Source: Coffea arabica
Taxonomy: Eukaryota; Streptophyta; Magnoliopsida; Gentianales; Rubiaceae
Direction: 5' to 3'
Assembly (NCBI RefSeq): GCF_036785885.1
Contig: NC_092312.1
Location: 11,302,001 to 11,366,000, forward strand
Length of the DNA: 64,000 nucleotides
This document shows, in pieces, positions 21,511 through 34,050 of this stretch. The notes beneath the pieces were generated by a model. That model worked only from the letters and a program-made list of their open reading frames with translations, did not search any database and had not been told where the DNA came from. A program made the translations under genes and the position numbers. Positions within the stretch are counted from its first letter, which is position 1; each line of letters begins with the position of its first letter.

Positions 21511-23081
21511 GGCTCCGTTTGGATTAGCTGTTTTGGGGTTGTTTTTCAAAAACACCACTGTAGCATTTCGAATCTGAAAAACAAGTCCGTTTGGATTAGT
21601 TGTTTTTGGGGTTGTTTTTCAAAAACTATATGAAAAACTTTTACTGTAGATTTTTTTGAATTATTTTTAGAGGTATTTTTGAAACATATTTTTGAGTATT
21701 TTTAGAATATTATAATTTTTATATTTTTATATAAATATACATTTATTCATTTATAATACATTTATATTTACAAATGTATAAATGTATATTATTACAAATG
21801 TATAAATGTATATTATTATAAATGTATAAATTATAAATGAATATTATATAAATGTATAAATTATAAATTATAATTTTTATATAAATATACATTTATGCAT
21901 TTATAATACATTTATAGATATTTATAAAAAAATATATTTATATATTCATATAAAAATATATAAATGTATTATATTATATATAATACATAATATAAATATA
22001 TTTATAAATGTATAAGTGTATATTATTATAAATGTATAAATTATAAATGAATATTATAAATATATTATAAATTATAAGTGTATATTATTATAAATGTATA
22101 AATTATAAATGAATATTATAAATGTATCAATTAATATATTATAAATATATATTAATATTATGTAGAAATATGTTTATATAAATAATATAAATGTATATAT
22201 GTATTAATATTATGTATAAATGTAAAATTAATATTATGTATATTAATATAAATGTATAAATGTATTATATTACATATAATACATAATATAAATGTATATT
22301 TAAATGTATAAGTGTATATTATTAAAAATGTATAAATTATAAATAAATATTATATAAATGTATAAATTAATATATTATAAATATGTATTAATATTATGTT
22401 GAAATGTATTAATATAATTAATATAAATGTATAAATGTATTAATATTATGTATAAATGTACATTTATATAAATGTATAATATATTATATATTATATTATG
22501 TACAATTTATATAACATATAATATTTATGCAAATATATTATAAATATATAAAATATATTATAAATAAAATAAATATTTATAATATGTATGTATAAATATA
22601 TAATATTAGAAATGTATAATATATATAATATAATTTATATATAATATACATAATTGAAATATACACATTAATATATATTATAAAACAAAATTGCATAAAT
22701 ATATTTATAAATTTAAATATAAATAAATGTATTTATATAAATATATAATATTATACATAATTGAAATAAATATATTTATATTAATATAATATATATATAT
22801 ATATAATATACATATTAAAATATATAATTAAAATATATTAAAATATAATTGAAATATACATATTAAAATACATAATTAAAATATACAAATTGAAATATAC
22901 TTATTAAAATATACAAATTAAATATGCATAATTGAAATATATTTGGAGTTGTTTTTGATATATTGTTTGGATATAGTTTGTTTTTGAAGTTGTTTTTGAA
23001 ATACACATTTACTGTAGCATTTGGAATGTGAAAAACAGTTTTTCAAAAACAGGCACAAAAACACTCAATCCAAACGGACCC
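21511..23081. mobile_element. Nested TIR element with AT minisatellite core
   Basis: The left end GGCTCCGTTTGGATTAGCTG faces a right end whose inverse reads GGGTCCGTTTGGATTGAGTG, so these are inverted termini. The left terminus is repeated about 73 bp inside (AGTCCGTTTGGATTAGTTG, 21585). From about 21690 to 22945 the core is almost only A and T, built from variants of TATAAATGTATAAATTATAAA. There is no coding sequence, and no target duplication was found. Confidence 0.65.
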
Positions 23082-23614
23082 GTAAATCCATACCCAGAGC
23101 CTTATGGATTTGGGTATCCAATAGGCATCCATGGGTATTTTCTAAACATATTAAAGTAAAAATATATTAAAAATATATAGAGTTCATAAATAATATAAAT
23201 ACCATCTAATTTTTTTTTCAACTAATAAAATTAACATTCAACAAGTTGAATGCAATATTGTGAACTCAAAGAAAGAATTATTATTGACTATTTCTATATA
23301 TTTTCAAAGATTCAACTTCATCCACATCCAACATTTCATTCGTTCACTTTTAGCTTTTCTTGAAAAAATTTGTACAAATTATAATGACAATTAGGATTAG
23401 TTTTTAAAAAGAAAAACAACCATAACATATATAAATATATAGCTTTATTAAAAAAATATAATTTTGTACCTCTTTTTCTTATTTAAATCTTAATATTGGT
23501 AGATGTCTCGCAATCCAGTACTAAAATAGTGAATGAGATAAAAGTCATTTGACTAAAAACCAATGGCAAATAAATAATAGAATAAGAAAATTTATAAACA
23601 CTTAACTCATTTTT

Positions 23615-23725
23615 TTATTCAATCCAATCATCAGTAATTACTAATGTTTCAATTATATCTGGAACCAATTTAGCACAAGTCTCATCAATTATCCAACCAC
23701 CAACACTAAATGCAAATTCTGATGC
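23615..23725 (-). pseudogene. hAT transposase C-terminal fragment
   Basis: A 36-codon stretch ends at a stop (TAA at 23615-23617). It begins ASEFAFSVGGWIIDETCAKL and ends in ITDDWIE. This matches the hAT dimerisation-region pattern (ASE-x-x-FS-x-GG-R, then a WL-type end) of plant BED-finger transposases. Upstream coding sequence is interrupted (a stop precedes it), so the fragment is a relic. Confidence 0.8.
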
Positions 23726-24040
23726 CATGAAATGTTACTGTATTTGATCCAATAGTCATAAAATATTAGGTTATTTTATAAATTTACTAATATATATATT
23801 ATTTAATTAAATATATATGAGTTTGAGTAGGAATTGGTATGGATTTGAATTTGAATATGGATTCTAGAAAAATAAACCCTATTCAAACCCAGGACTCTCT
23901 CATAGGATCTAAGTTTGGGTAGGGTCTGAATTTGAGAAATTAAATCCAAACCCTGTCCAAATATATTAGATCTGAGTTGGATATGGATAAGATTCGACCT
24001 ATTCACATGCCTATCCGTATTCATCCAACCTCGCTTGGCC

Positions 24041-24180
24041 AACTAATGTTGAAAGCAGGCTGAGTCTGAGAGGTCATTCTCGAGAGAAAACATTTCCACT
24101 AATAATCACCAACCAATGTTGAAAGCATGCTGAGTCTGAGAGGTCATTCTCAAGAGAAAATGTTACCACTAATAATCACG
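24041..24180. repeat. 70-bp direct tandem repeat
   Basis: Two copies at 24041-24110 and 24111-24180 share GCTGAGTCTGAGAGGTCATT and CACTAATAATCAC and differ at only a few bases, so the duplication is young or conserved by conversion. Confidence 0.9.
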
Positions 24181-24713
24181 GACATTTGCTTAGGCAATAA
24201 GCAGAATAAAAGGAGTATCGTTTGATTTAATTTCCTTGTTTCTGAATCCTAAGGTATGCCAATAATACATTGGCTATTCTTCCTCCTTAAGACGCATCGA
24301 AATCTGGCCAATTCTAAAGTAATGAAAAGCTTAACAATAAATTTCTAATGGTACTTTGCTTAAATTAAAGAAAAACTACAAGAAATCTGTGAACATAGAG
24401 GGTTAGTAGCTGGCTTCTCCTGTTGTGCAAATAAAAAAAATGCTAATATCGTAAGTAAACAATTTCAACTAGATATAGAAAAAATATCACGTTAAATTTT
24501 GCAAGCTACTGGGATAAAAGTTTTCAATTCCGTGGCTTATCACCCCACATGGACAAGTCGTTAATTTTCTTTTGTTCTGCAAAAATACATAAGAGTTTGC
24601 AAAAATCGTAATTGAAGCTTTAATGTGTAGTCTATTGGAATCCATGGAAATAGGTGTAGTAGCGGAGAGGTACAAGGGAATAGACAATCTGAATAAAGAA
24701 ATTTAGGCCTTGT

Positions 24714-24995
24714 TTAATAACTCAATTTAGCACTTAAATTTAATGGATTCAAATCTTAACATATTCACACCGTTTGATAACGAAAAATTGAACATTTGAA
24801 TTAATTAAATGGCACTGGATTTTCAAGAAAAAACTTGCTCTCAAAATTAAGTGATAAGTTATTCACTTATCACTTAATGTAATATGCACTCAAATGTATT
24901 AGATTTAATGGTTAATAATTTAATAATTTAATGGATTTAGACTTTAGATTTCAGATTTCAGACTTCAATTTTATCACATGCACCCTTAATCGGTA
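24714..24995. mobile_element. Foldback MITE with 13-bp central hairpin
   Basis: It starts GGCCTTGTTTAATAACTCAA, a typical MITE end. At its centre is a perfect 13-bp stem, TTAAGTGATAAGT with its inverse, around a 5-base loop (about 24848-24878). The right terminus has decayed and no target duplication was found. Confidence 0.55.
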
Positions 24996-25059
24996 TAGAA
25001 AAATTTTCCTTTAAGAATACTTGCAAATTTCTGAGATTCGTACTTTCTAAATTTTAATT

Positions 25060-25233
25060 ATGTTTGGATAGCAAATTTTTCCAAAAAAATTTTTTCACTT
25101 GCATCATAAACACATTTTTTAATTCACCTTTTTATATTTTCAACCACCTTTTTATCTCACATATATCACATCACAAAAAATGCTACAGTAATTATTCCAA
25201 ATAATTATTTGGAATAACACTCTACCCAAACAT
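25060..25233. mobile_element. MITE, family copy B (inverted)
   Basis: The ends TATGTTTGGATAG and CTACCCAAACATG are inverse copies. Inside are TCTCACATATATCACATCAC and AATTATTCCAAATAATTATT, the reverse of motifs in copy A. This copy is therefore in the opposite orientation. Confidence 0.7.
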
Positions 25234-28200
25234 GTGTCACTTTTTTCCGTGTTTGTCCACGTAAGAAGTGATATAATCGTGATGAGAAGATCGACGTTAT
25301 AAAAAAGAGAGAGAAACATATTCACTGAATGCGTTGTTTAAGAAATCGGATTAATTATTTTCTCAAAAAAAATTCTCAAATCCTGCTACCTTTTTTACAA
25401 AAAAGAACTCTCAAATAGTGAAGGTTTTAGAAGAACATATTCACTGAATACGCCGTTTAAGAAATATACATCTATATAAATTAAAAAACATATTTAGTAA
25501 ATGCATCTTCTGAATAGACACTGTATTCGCTAAATTCGTTTTCATCATTTGAGAAAATGTTCGAAAAACATCAACCTTTAAAAATAAATGTCACGGTTTG
25601 GAAATTGGTTGGATGTTGCGATTCAAAATCTAAGGTTAGTTAATAGACTTTGTGTGACATGTTTGGTAACTTTGATGCCATTCCTGTCCTTTTTTCAATC
25701 AACAAATAACTGAATAAGCTGCGCTCTTTGCCCCCTAAGGGGCCCTTTTCTTTAGTGAGATGATTTTCTCATGAGAGGCAAGGGGATGAATTATCTAGTG
25801 GACCGCTATGCACGTCCGGAAAGCAAATAATTGAGAAATGATTGTTAAGACCTTTTCAATTGTAGTCAATATCTTATAAACAAATAATCGCAAAACTTTC
25901 AGTAGCAAAAAGGGAGCAGACTGGGGCTTAAAGAAAAGAACTTGTTATTTGGCCTAACTTTAGTAGATGTAAAAGTAATTAATTGGACAGGAATAAAAGG
26001 ATCGACCTTCCAAACAATGGTTTTTTTTTTTTTTTTCTGCAAAGAAACGATGTGTTATCTTCTGAATGAGAAATGTTTACTTAAAATTTTTTGTTTTTAA
26101 AGAGGTAGACAAAATATGGACCCCCGAGAAGGACTAGAAAGATGAATTTGAATTAGTCGAAAGGATGTTGGCAAATTAAGATAGGACATCCTTTCGGCTA
26201 GAAAATTTTGGATTTGGAGCAACTAGAAAATTTTGGCTTCCCCGCAGAGTTGATTTTGGACGAGACATTTGCTGCTTAAGAGCAGTAATATGTTTAATTT
26301 TGTGTAAGTTGTGCTTGTCATATTTTTATGTCAATATCAAGAATATCAAAGTCCGAATTAGTGAATTCATCTGTCTAACAATCATAATGGACTATACCAG
26401 CTTGGTTGGGTTGAGGTCAGCATTAATTTCTTTGTATCAATTCTAAGGATTCTTGAAAGTTGAAAGGTCACGTTACTGTCCTACTTCAATGTTGGTGACT
26501 GACGGGCAAAACCGAGTTACGGAGGTGGACTTTGACTTCATCTTTCCTGAGGCCATGAAAGTGTTCTAGAGACCTTGCAAAGAAGTCCAAGTTAGCATTA
26601 TTGAGCCAGCCTGTTTTGACTCTTCCTCTTGAGTGAGTGTGACACAGTATTCTTGTTTTCAGTTCATCAGCACTTAAATGAAATGGTGGTGTTTTTACTT
26701 TTTAGGTGACTTAAATCTGGGAGAGCTAGCTGTATTCCAATCCTTCTGCTAAAATTAGGGTTCTCTTTTTCTTGAATGCCTATATGTTTCTTCGTTTATA
26801 GGGCTGCAGTTTGCCATAATTAGGAAACTATCTACCTAACTTGAGTAGTAGAGTGGTGGTTGGGGAGATCTGTTAGAGTCATTTTCGCCATGCAATTTAT
26901 GATTTGCTATCGTACTTCTTGTATTACTGCCGTACTTCTTGTATGCAATTTTGTTACTGTTAAAATTATGATTTGAATTTTGTTTCTGACAGTTAAGAAT
27001 AGAATAGGAAGAGAATGAAGAGGGGTCGGAGGGTGAAAAAATACATATATATTAAAAAAAATCTATACTTATATTTACCTCGCTTGAGCTTTAGTAAATT
27101 TTGTTTTCTGGTGATTTGTCTGATTTATTGCTATGATTACGACCTATGATTTCATTTCTGTCCTCGGTTTCTTTTTGTTTTCCTATTAGTTGCTTTTTGT
27201 TCCAAGCCAAGTGAAATTAGCTCAAAGGAAGTGGAAAATATACGCATGGCATGGTCTCAACTCTCAAACTTGATCTTTTTCCACTGGCTGCCTACTAAAT
27301 TGAGACCCCATGGCAAAGGTTGTTGAGATCAGTCATACTTCCACATTCGTACTTGCTAATAATAAGTATGTCTTTAAACTCGAGGAGCCAGATCAGGCAA
27401 ACTTGTCACCCCGTTTAATGCAAAGTCTACAAATTAGTCAATTACTAATTCTCATATTTATACGAATACGATTGGATTGGATTGGATTGGATTGTAACCA
27501 GTGATATATTGTCACACCACTCACCACTTGACAAGTAGGGTAGACCCACCATTTGGTTTCATTCAAAGCCATCGAAATAGACTAATAATGCATCTATCCA
27601 AGTGTTTGGACACCCAAGTTTTTGTACAAAGTAGATTGTACTTACTTGAATTGTATATACAATTTTAATAACTTTTGTATTCCATTAGTCTCGTTTTGAT
27701 GCTCTTACTTTTCTTTTTTAACCGTCTCAATTTATAGTCCACCTTCCAATTCAATAATATAATAAACTTTTAACTTCTCTAAGATATCTTTATTTAATAT
27801 ACATTGTTATCAATAAATATAACCTATCCTATTTAATACAGTTTTTTACCAATAATTATTTTGATATATGTATTGAATGGTGCAATATACCATCATTATT
27901 GTTGTTATAATTAAAAAGGTATAGTGATTAGTGGTATTCTTAATATTAATGTAAACATATTTTAGGAAAAATATTAGTCTAGATTTACTTTTTCAACAAA
28001 GTTAACTATTTTTTTAAAACTGTGTGAGAAAAAAAAATCAAAACTATCAAAAAAAATAAAAACTATAAAAAATGAAATAGAGAGTATCTCACATATATCA
28101 CAATACAAAACGCTGTTTTTTCTGTCTAGGCGCATGTGACTCCACTTCCATTGTTATTTTTGAACATTTTTAGTACTTGTAGAGGAAATTTAGAACCTCG

Positions 28201-29312
28201 TTTTGTGCAAATGGAATTTAGGACTACCTGCCCAACACAGAATTACTTTGGCGCCGCAGGCTATCGCCGAATCCTAAAGACTCCAATGTCATTGTTGCTT
28301 CATCCGAATATATATACATATATAAAATGGTACTCATATATATGCACACAACCAGAAAGTAAGCAATATATGATATGAAGGCTGTACCCGTTGTTAAAGA
28401 AAATGAAACAAAGTTGATAATGAGAATTAGTTAATGAAGTCAAGGACAAATTTATGCAACACTGCTTGAAGCTCAAAGGACAAAATATGAGAGGATCCAT
28501 AACTTTACACTGAATTTACAATCACCCAAATCCAATACCTCTTGAAATTCTTTCACTGGACGTTCCTTCAAAAACCAGAAGATCTTCGACTAATCCAAGG
28601 TTTTCTTTTCTAGTACACAGAATCACAGATAAACAAGCAACTCTGGTGCATTAAGATATTAAGTGAACAAACCTTCTCATCTGCCTCTGTTATTTATTGA
28701 TGATCAAGTTGTTCATCAACCCAACGAAAGGAGTCTCTTCAACTCTTGTGACCAATCAGATTACATTTGATGTAATTTGTGTTTGGGGTTTCACAAGTTT
28801 CATTTCAAACACGTTTGACTTATAAGTATAAATGCTCTAAAATTGCATGTAAATAAATTATAGATATGGCGTAAATAAGTTGCAATACGATGTAAAAAAA
28901 AATAACAGAGAGATTTAGAATGGTAATTTCGCCTTGAAATGGAACTTGTAAACGCTAGAACCATGTATTTTTCATTCCACATCAATCAGAGTACAACTTT
29001 TTTCATTGTTAAACTTTCCACAGGTCGGGCGTGGTAAAAGAAAGTTACATCGTACTGAGAATCGTTCCTACTCCTGTCCCTCTCCCGCGAACCGCCTACT
29101 AGAGGCCCAACTTTATCTTCTTTACTCCACCATTATCACAAGTCACAACTACCTCAACCTCAAGTGACATGGAGAAACGAGAGTCAATGACAAGGTCGAC
29201 GGCATGAAAAGCCAAGCATGTACAGTAGAGGATGCATATCATGACCATTGAACTATCAACAAAATGACAACCCCAATCATTCTTATAAAGAGTCCCATGG
29301 GTCAGAATTTAC
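25234..29312. other. Intergenic DNA before the YSL gene
   Basis: About 4 kb with no recognised gene. A (GGATT)n run lies at 27471-27494 and a fragment of the A/B MITE family (ATCTCACATATATCACAATAC) near 28086. An open stretch at 28136-28378 shows no recognisable domain. The last few hundred bases presumably hold the YSL promoter; an AG at about 29325 could be the acceptor of a 5' UTR intron. Confidence 0.5.
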
Positions 29313-29372
29313 ATGTATTTTGGCAGGATTTACTCCTTAGACATTACACAGAGGTTTTTCTGGAAACTAAAG

Positions 29373-32300
29373 ATGATGAACAATACTCTTGTAGAAGCTA
29401 TGGATGTTGAAAAAAAGACAATTCATCACCAGAAGGAAGAAATGATTGAGAGAGAGGACTTGGAAGAGCTGCAGAAAGCGGCTGAGGTTCACAGGAGGCT
29501 TCAACCATGGAAGAAGCAGATCACTGTCCGAGGTGTCATTGTCAGTGTATTCATAGGGAGCATCTACAGCATCATAATTATGAAGCTAGCCCTCACGGCA
29601 GGGATCAATCCACACCTCAATGTCTCTGCTGCTCTTCTTGCATTCATCATTGTTCGTACATGGACAAAGCTGGTTCGAAAGGTTGGACTAGTTTCAGTTC
29701 CGTTCACCCCGCAGGAGAACACTATGATACAAACTTGTGCAGTTGCGTGTTACAGCATTGCATTGGGAGGTTAGAGCACTCTTACTAGTAAAGGACTGAA
29801 TTTAGTTTATCTACTCTCTTAGTACTGTCTCTAATTATCTATCCCTTTTGATTTGTTTTCGGATTTTCAGGCGGATTTGGTTCTTATATGTTAGCTCTAA
29901 GTAAGAAGACGTATGAACAGACAGGAGTAACCACTGAGGGAAATCCTCCAGGCAGCTACAAGGAACCTGGGGTTGGTTGGATGACCGGCTACCTATTTGC
30001 AGTTTGTTTCATTGGTCTTTTCGTGTTGATTCCACTCCGAAAGGTATACGTACGTGAATATGGCATTTGTCTTTATTATTGGTTTTGTTCCTCTTCCTAA
30101 ATCTTTTGAACATCAGATATGATGCAATTAGTAAAATTTGACCTTTTTTTTAGCTCAATTTTCCTCTATTAGGGAAAAATATACAAAGTCGAATTCTCAT
30201 CATGCTGATTTGTGTCCTACTCTTTAAATAGCAGCACTGGAATGGATTGCAACTTTTGAAGATTCCCAACTTTCTATGAAACATCGATATACTAGTATAC
30301 TTGTATTTGTATATTCGATATAGATGCATGACCAAATGATGAAAGACTACTCATCGTGTACATCCAATTCCACTCTTACATATTTGCTATTGTTCTACTG
30401 TTGGACCACAATATGTACTTCCTTCAACAAGTTCTAGCAAAGATACAAACAACATTTTCTTTATCATTTACCTACGAGTTTCAACTTTCAAGTACTACTC
30501 TTTTACAATTTAAAAGTCTTAGGAGTTCCTATTGGTCTGCAGATCTTGATAATAGACTACAAATTGACCTTTCCAAGTGGCACGGCAACTGCTATTCTGA
30601 TCAATGGATTTCATTCCATGGATGACAAAATGGCTAAGTACACCTTCTTTCTTTAATATATATAACAGCTATCACGTACAGAAATATGTGCCTTTTTTAA
30701 AAAAAAATAAACTAATGTTGGTAATGATGACATATAATTTTTGACGCTGCAGAAAGCAAGTACGAGGTTTCACGAAGATGTTCTCTTTGAGTTTCTTATG
30801 GGGATTTTTTCAGTGGTTTTATTCTGGACAAGGACTAGGAGAATGCGGATTCTCAAAGTTTCCTACATTTGGATTGCAAGCTCAGAGGCAAACGTACGTC
30901 TATATCATGCAGCACTTATAGTTAGTAACTTTCTGAGTATCATTGAAGTTGTTTGACTTGCTGATACTTTGATCTTTTTTTTGGGTTAGATTCTACTTTG
31001 ATTTTAGCTTTACTTATGTGGGAACTGGAATGATCTGTCCCCACGTTGTGAACCTGTCTATGCTTCTTGGCTCAGTGCTCTCATGGGGCATAATGTGGCC
31101 ACTCATCAAAAAGCAAAAGGGACATTGGTTCCCAGAAGAAATACCAGAAGTCAGTATGAGAAGTCTTAATGGTTATAAGGTCTCTCTCTCCCTCTTTCTT
31201 CCACACATATCCACACACTGACATATTATATGTGCATCTAATGTGCATCTGGCCTTAGTATGTCTATTTTCATGGGGATTCGACATCATGTTGGATTAAT
31301 AATTCAATTCAAATATGATCTCCTGGCAGGTCTTCATCCCCATTGCTCTCCTTTTAGGTGATGGGCTATACAATTTCATCAAGATAACTTGTATCACGGT
31401 TTCTAGCATGTATGCCATGTTCAAAGGGAGAAAAATCAGCTCAGGTAAAGTTACGAACAAACGTGTAAGGCTATACCTGGAAGCATTTTGTTCCTAAACT
31501 TTATTCAAGCCACGCCTATTTTTGGTTAAAGTGATTAAAAAGATTTTCAAGCATCTCATCGAACATTATACACCTGGAATGTAAATTTGAACGATCTTGT
31601 GCAATAAAAAGACTCTAAAAACTTTACATTTCCTTTTGGCAGAGGAAAGTAACAATAACGATGCCATTGATAATCGGGCACAAGATGAGGTCTTCATCAG
31701 AGAAAACATTCCAATGTGGATAGCAGCATGTGGGTATATATCCCTGGGAGTCGTTTCAGCAATCACCATTCCCTTAATCTTTCCTGCGCTCAAGTGGTAC
31801 TATGTTGTCGTAGCATATATATGTGCTCCAGCTTTAGCTTTCTGCAATGCTTATGGAGCTGGTTTGACGGACTTGAACATGGGCTACAACTATGGTAAAG
31901 TAGGGCTTTTTCTCATTGCTGCATTGGTTGGAAAAGAACACGGTGTTGTGGCAGGATTAGCTGGGGCAGGTCTCATGAAGTCAGTGATTTCTGTTTCTTG
32001 TGTTCTGATGCAAGATTTTAAAACAGGACATCTAACCTCTACGTCCCCTAGAGCAATGTTTCTGAGCCAGGCCATTGGTACAGCTACAGGTTGTGTGGTT
32101 GCACCGCTCATCTTCTTCCTGTTCTACAAGGCATTCGACGTTGGAAACCCCAACAGCGAGTTTAAGGCCCCCTATGGTATCATTTACAGAAACATGGCCA
32201 TTCTTGGAGTTGAAGGTTTTTCAGCATTACCACGATATTGCCTGGATCTCTGTTATGGCTTCTTTGCCTTGGCGGTTGGCATCAATATAGTGAAAGATCT

Positions 32301-32568
32301 TTCTCCGGCGAGGATCGGAAAATGGATGCCAGTGCCAATGGCTGTGGCACTGCCCTTCTTAGTTGGGGCATACGTCGCAATTGACATGTGCATTGGAAGT
32401 TTGGTTGTGTTCGTGTGGCACAAACTTAACTCCAAGAAAGCAGAGCTGATGGTTCCAGCAGTTGCTTCTGGACTGATATGTGGTGAAGGCCTCTGGGTAC
32501 TGCCGGCATCAATTCTTGCTTTGGCCAAAGTCAAACCACCAATTTGCATGAAATTCTTGGCTTCTTAG
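29373..32568 (+). CDS. YSL: Yellow Stripe-Like metal-nicotianamine transporter
   Basis: Seven exons: 29373-29769, 29871-30043, 30543-30637, 30753-30893, 30990-31179, 31330-31444, 31643-32568. They join in phase to 678 residues, the family's usual length. The protein is an oligopeptide-transporter-fold membrane carrier with about 14 hydrophobic segments. Family wording includes [10 protein letters not shown] (about 45-55), [36 protein letters not shown] and the C-terminal [20 protein letters not shown] then [11 protein letters not shown] proteins move Fe(II) and other metals bound to nicotianamine across the plasma membrane. The C-terminus resembles the YSL1/2/3 clade, so vascular loading or redistribution is the likely role (inference). 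The start at 29373 was chosen because the in-frame ATG at 29313 is followed by a splice-acceptor-like TTTGGCAG and adds non-conserved residues. All reading frames are open, so the gene looks functional. Confidence 0.94.
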
Positions 32569-34050
32569 AATTAGAGGAAAATAATTTGCATTGTTGTTTA
32601 TATGTCCAACAGAAAAAGGATCTAGATCTGATGGCCCCAATCCAAATCCTGGACATAACACCCTGGTAATTTACTTGTAGTTTACCATAAGATACAAGGC
32701 ATCAATATAAAATATAACCATATATTCCTTCCCATAATCTTAATTTTTCTAAATATATAGAAGTCACAATTCACGTCAACCATAACATGGCTACAACAAA
32801 AGAAGCTTTCACTCCTACTCTATTAGTAGCCCCCAAACTCGATCATTATCATCCTCATGAGTAGTAAATTAATACCATAATTATGTTTATTTCAAAATCC
32901 CAAAAAAATAAAAAAAAGAGATTCGGATATTATGTTCTCGATCTCCACTAATAAAAGTTTCAATCTCAAAACTTGGCGTACTTTGGAATCCAAATAACTG
33001 CAGATGCTGATTTCACATCTCTTCTTCAATCTTTGAAGTCCTTGTTACTTTAAGGCCATAGTCTTTTCACGTAGCTTGGTTTCTCACTTCCCTTGGATAA
33101 CAAACACCACAATTTGTGGCATAACTAACAAACACTACAGGCTACGTTGTAGGTTGCGTTTAGCAAATATTGAGGATTGAGTTCCTAACCATTGACAAGC
33201 TTAAGCCATGACAATACAAAGCCAATATAATATTGGTTTCTCTCTTCCTCATCCCAGGCTCCTAACTAATTTTCAAATCCCTCTGTTAAAGCCTCAAAGG
33301 AGGGGTATGAACAATTACGACTCCAAACAAGTGTTCGATTAGATGGCTCAGAAGAGATTTAGTTGTACATTTATAATCTGCATCTGCATGCTTTTTTCCA
33401 CAATCTTGTTAGCTTAATCCCACATAATTGCCCCTTGTCGGTCGTCTCCATTTTTGCCAGATTGACATCTCATTTTACCACTGTTTATTTTGATTCACCT
33501 GCAATTTTGCATATAAATCAGTTCAAGTATGCAACGTCTTCTCTGTTGTCTGCACTTTCTTTTACAAGTTGCTTTTGCCCTCAAAATTTCTAGTTTCCAA
33601 AAACCTCCACGCATATAATCTACTGAAGTTCGTCTCAATGATCCCGTAACCAATCAAATCAAGTTTCAACAAGTTCTAGTGTTCGTTTGTGAAGCTCAAC
33701 TCATGAAGGCAAAGGAAAAATAGTAGTAATTCAGTACAAAAGAACCAAGCTACTCGAACTGAACTTGAGCAATACCGAAATTTCAACTTAATTTAGTGTT
33801 ATTAAGAAGTCAAATGCATGTTTAAAACCCAACTGGAAGATCATCTTTTCATGATGATCAAGAATGCAAGTCAACATTGATCCTCGGTGATTCCTAAGCA
33901 ATACTATGAGCTTGGTACGGGCAAGTCTTTCATAAGCATTCGGCACTAAGTCAAAAACATATTGTACAGTTTAAAAGGACAAACTAGAATCATAAAGTGA
34001 CTTGGGGTTGGATTTTAGGCTGTGCAAACAAATTCTGCATCTATTTCCGC
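32569..34050. other. Intergenic DNA after the YSL gene
   Basis: AT-rich sequence without recognisable genes. The first 150 bases are probably the YSL 3' UTR. No repeat boundary was identified before the nested element that starts near 34051. Confidence 0.5.

Larger units (their letters stand above)
21441..24013 (-). mobile_element. hAT transposon relic
   Basis: The ends TAGGCAAGTCAATAGGT (21441) and its inverse CCTATTCACATGCCTA (ending 24013) match as inverted termini. They are flanked by 8-bp repeats differing at two bases (TACGCATT and TCCGTATT), as expected for hAT. The interior keeps a minus-strand transposase C-terminal piece (23615-23725). An AT-rich nested element (about 21511-23081) splits the left part. 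Most of the transposase is gone. Confidence 0.7.

Noticed and set aside
28136..28378. 80-codon ORF in the intergenic region before YSL
   Set aside because: No recognised motif, no splice partners and no repeat homology; most likely chance.
31566..32549. Antisense ORFs across the YSL last exon
   Set aside because: Shadows of the strongly supported plus-strand exon.
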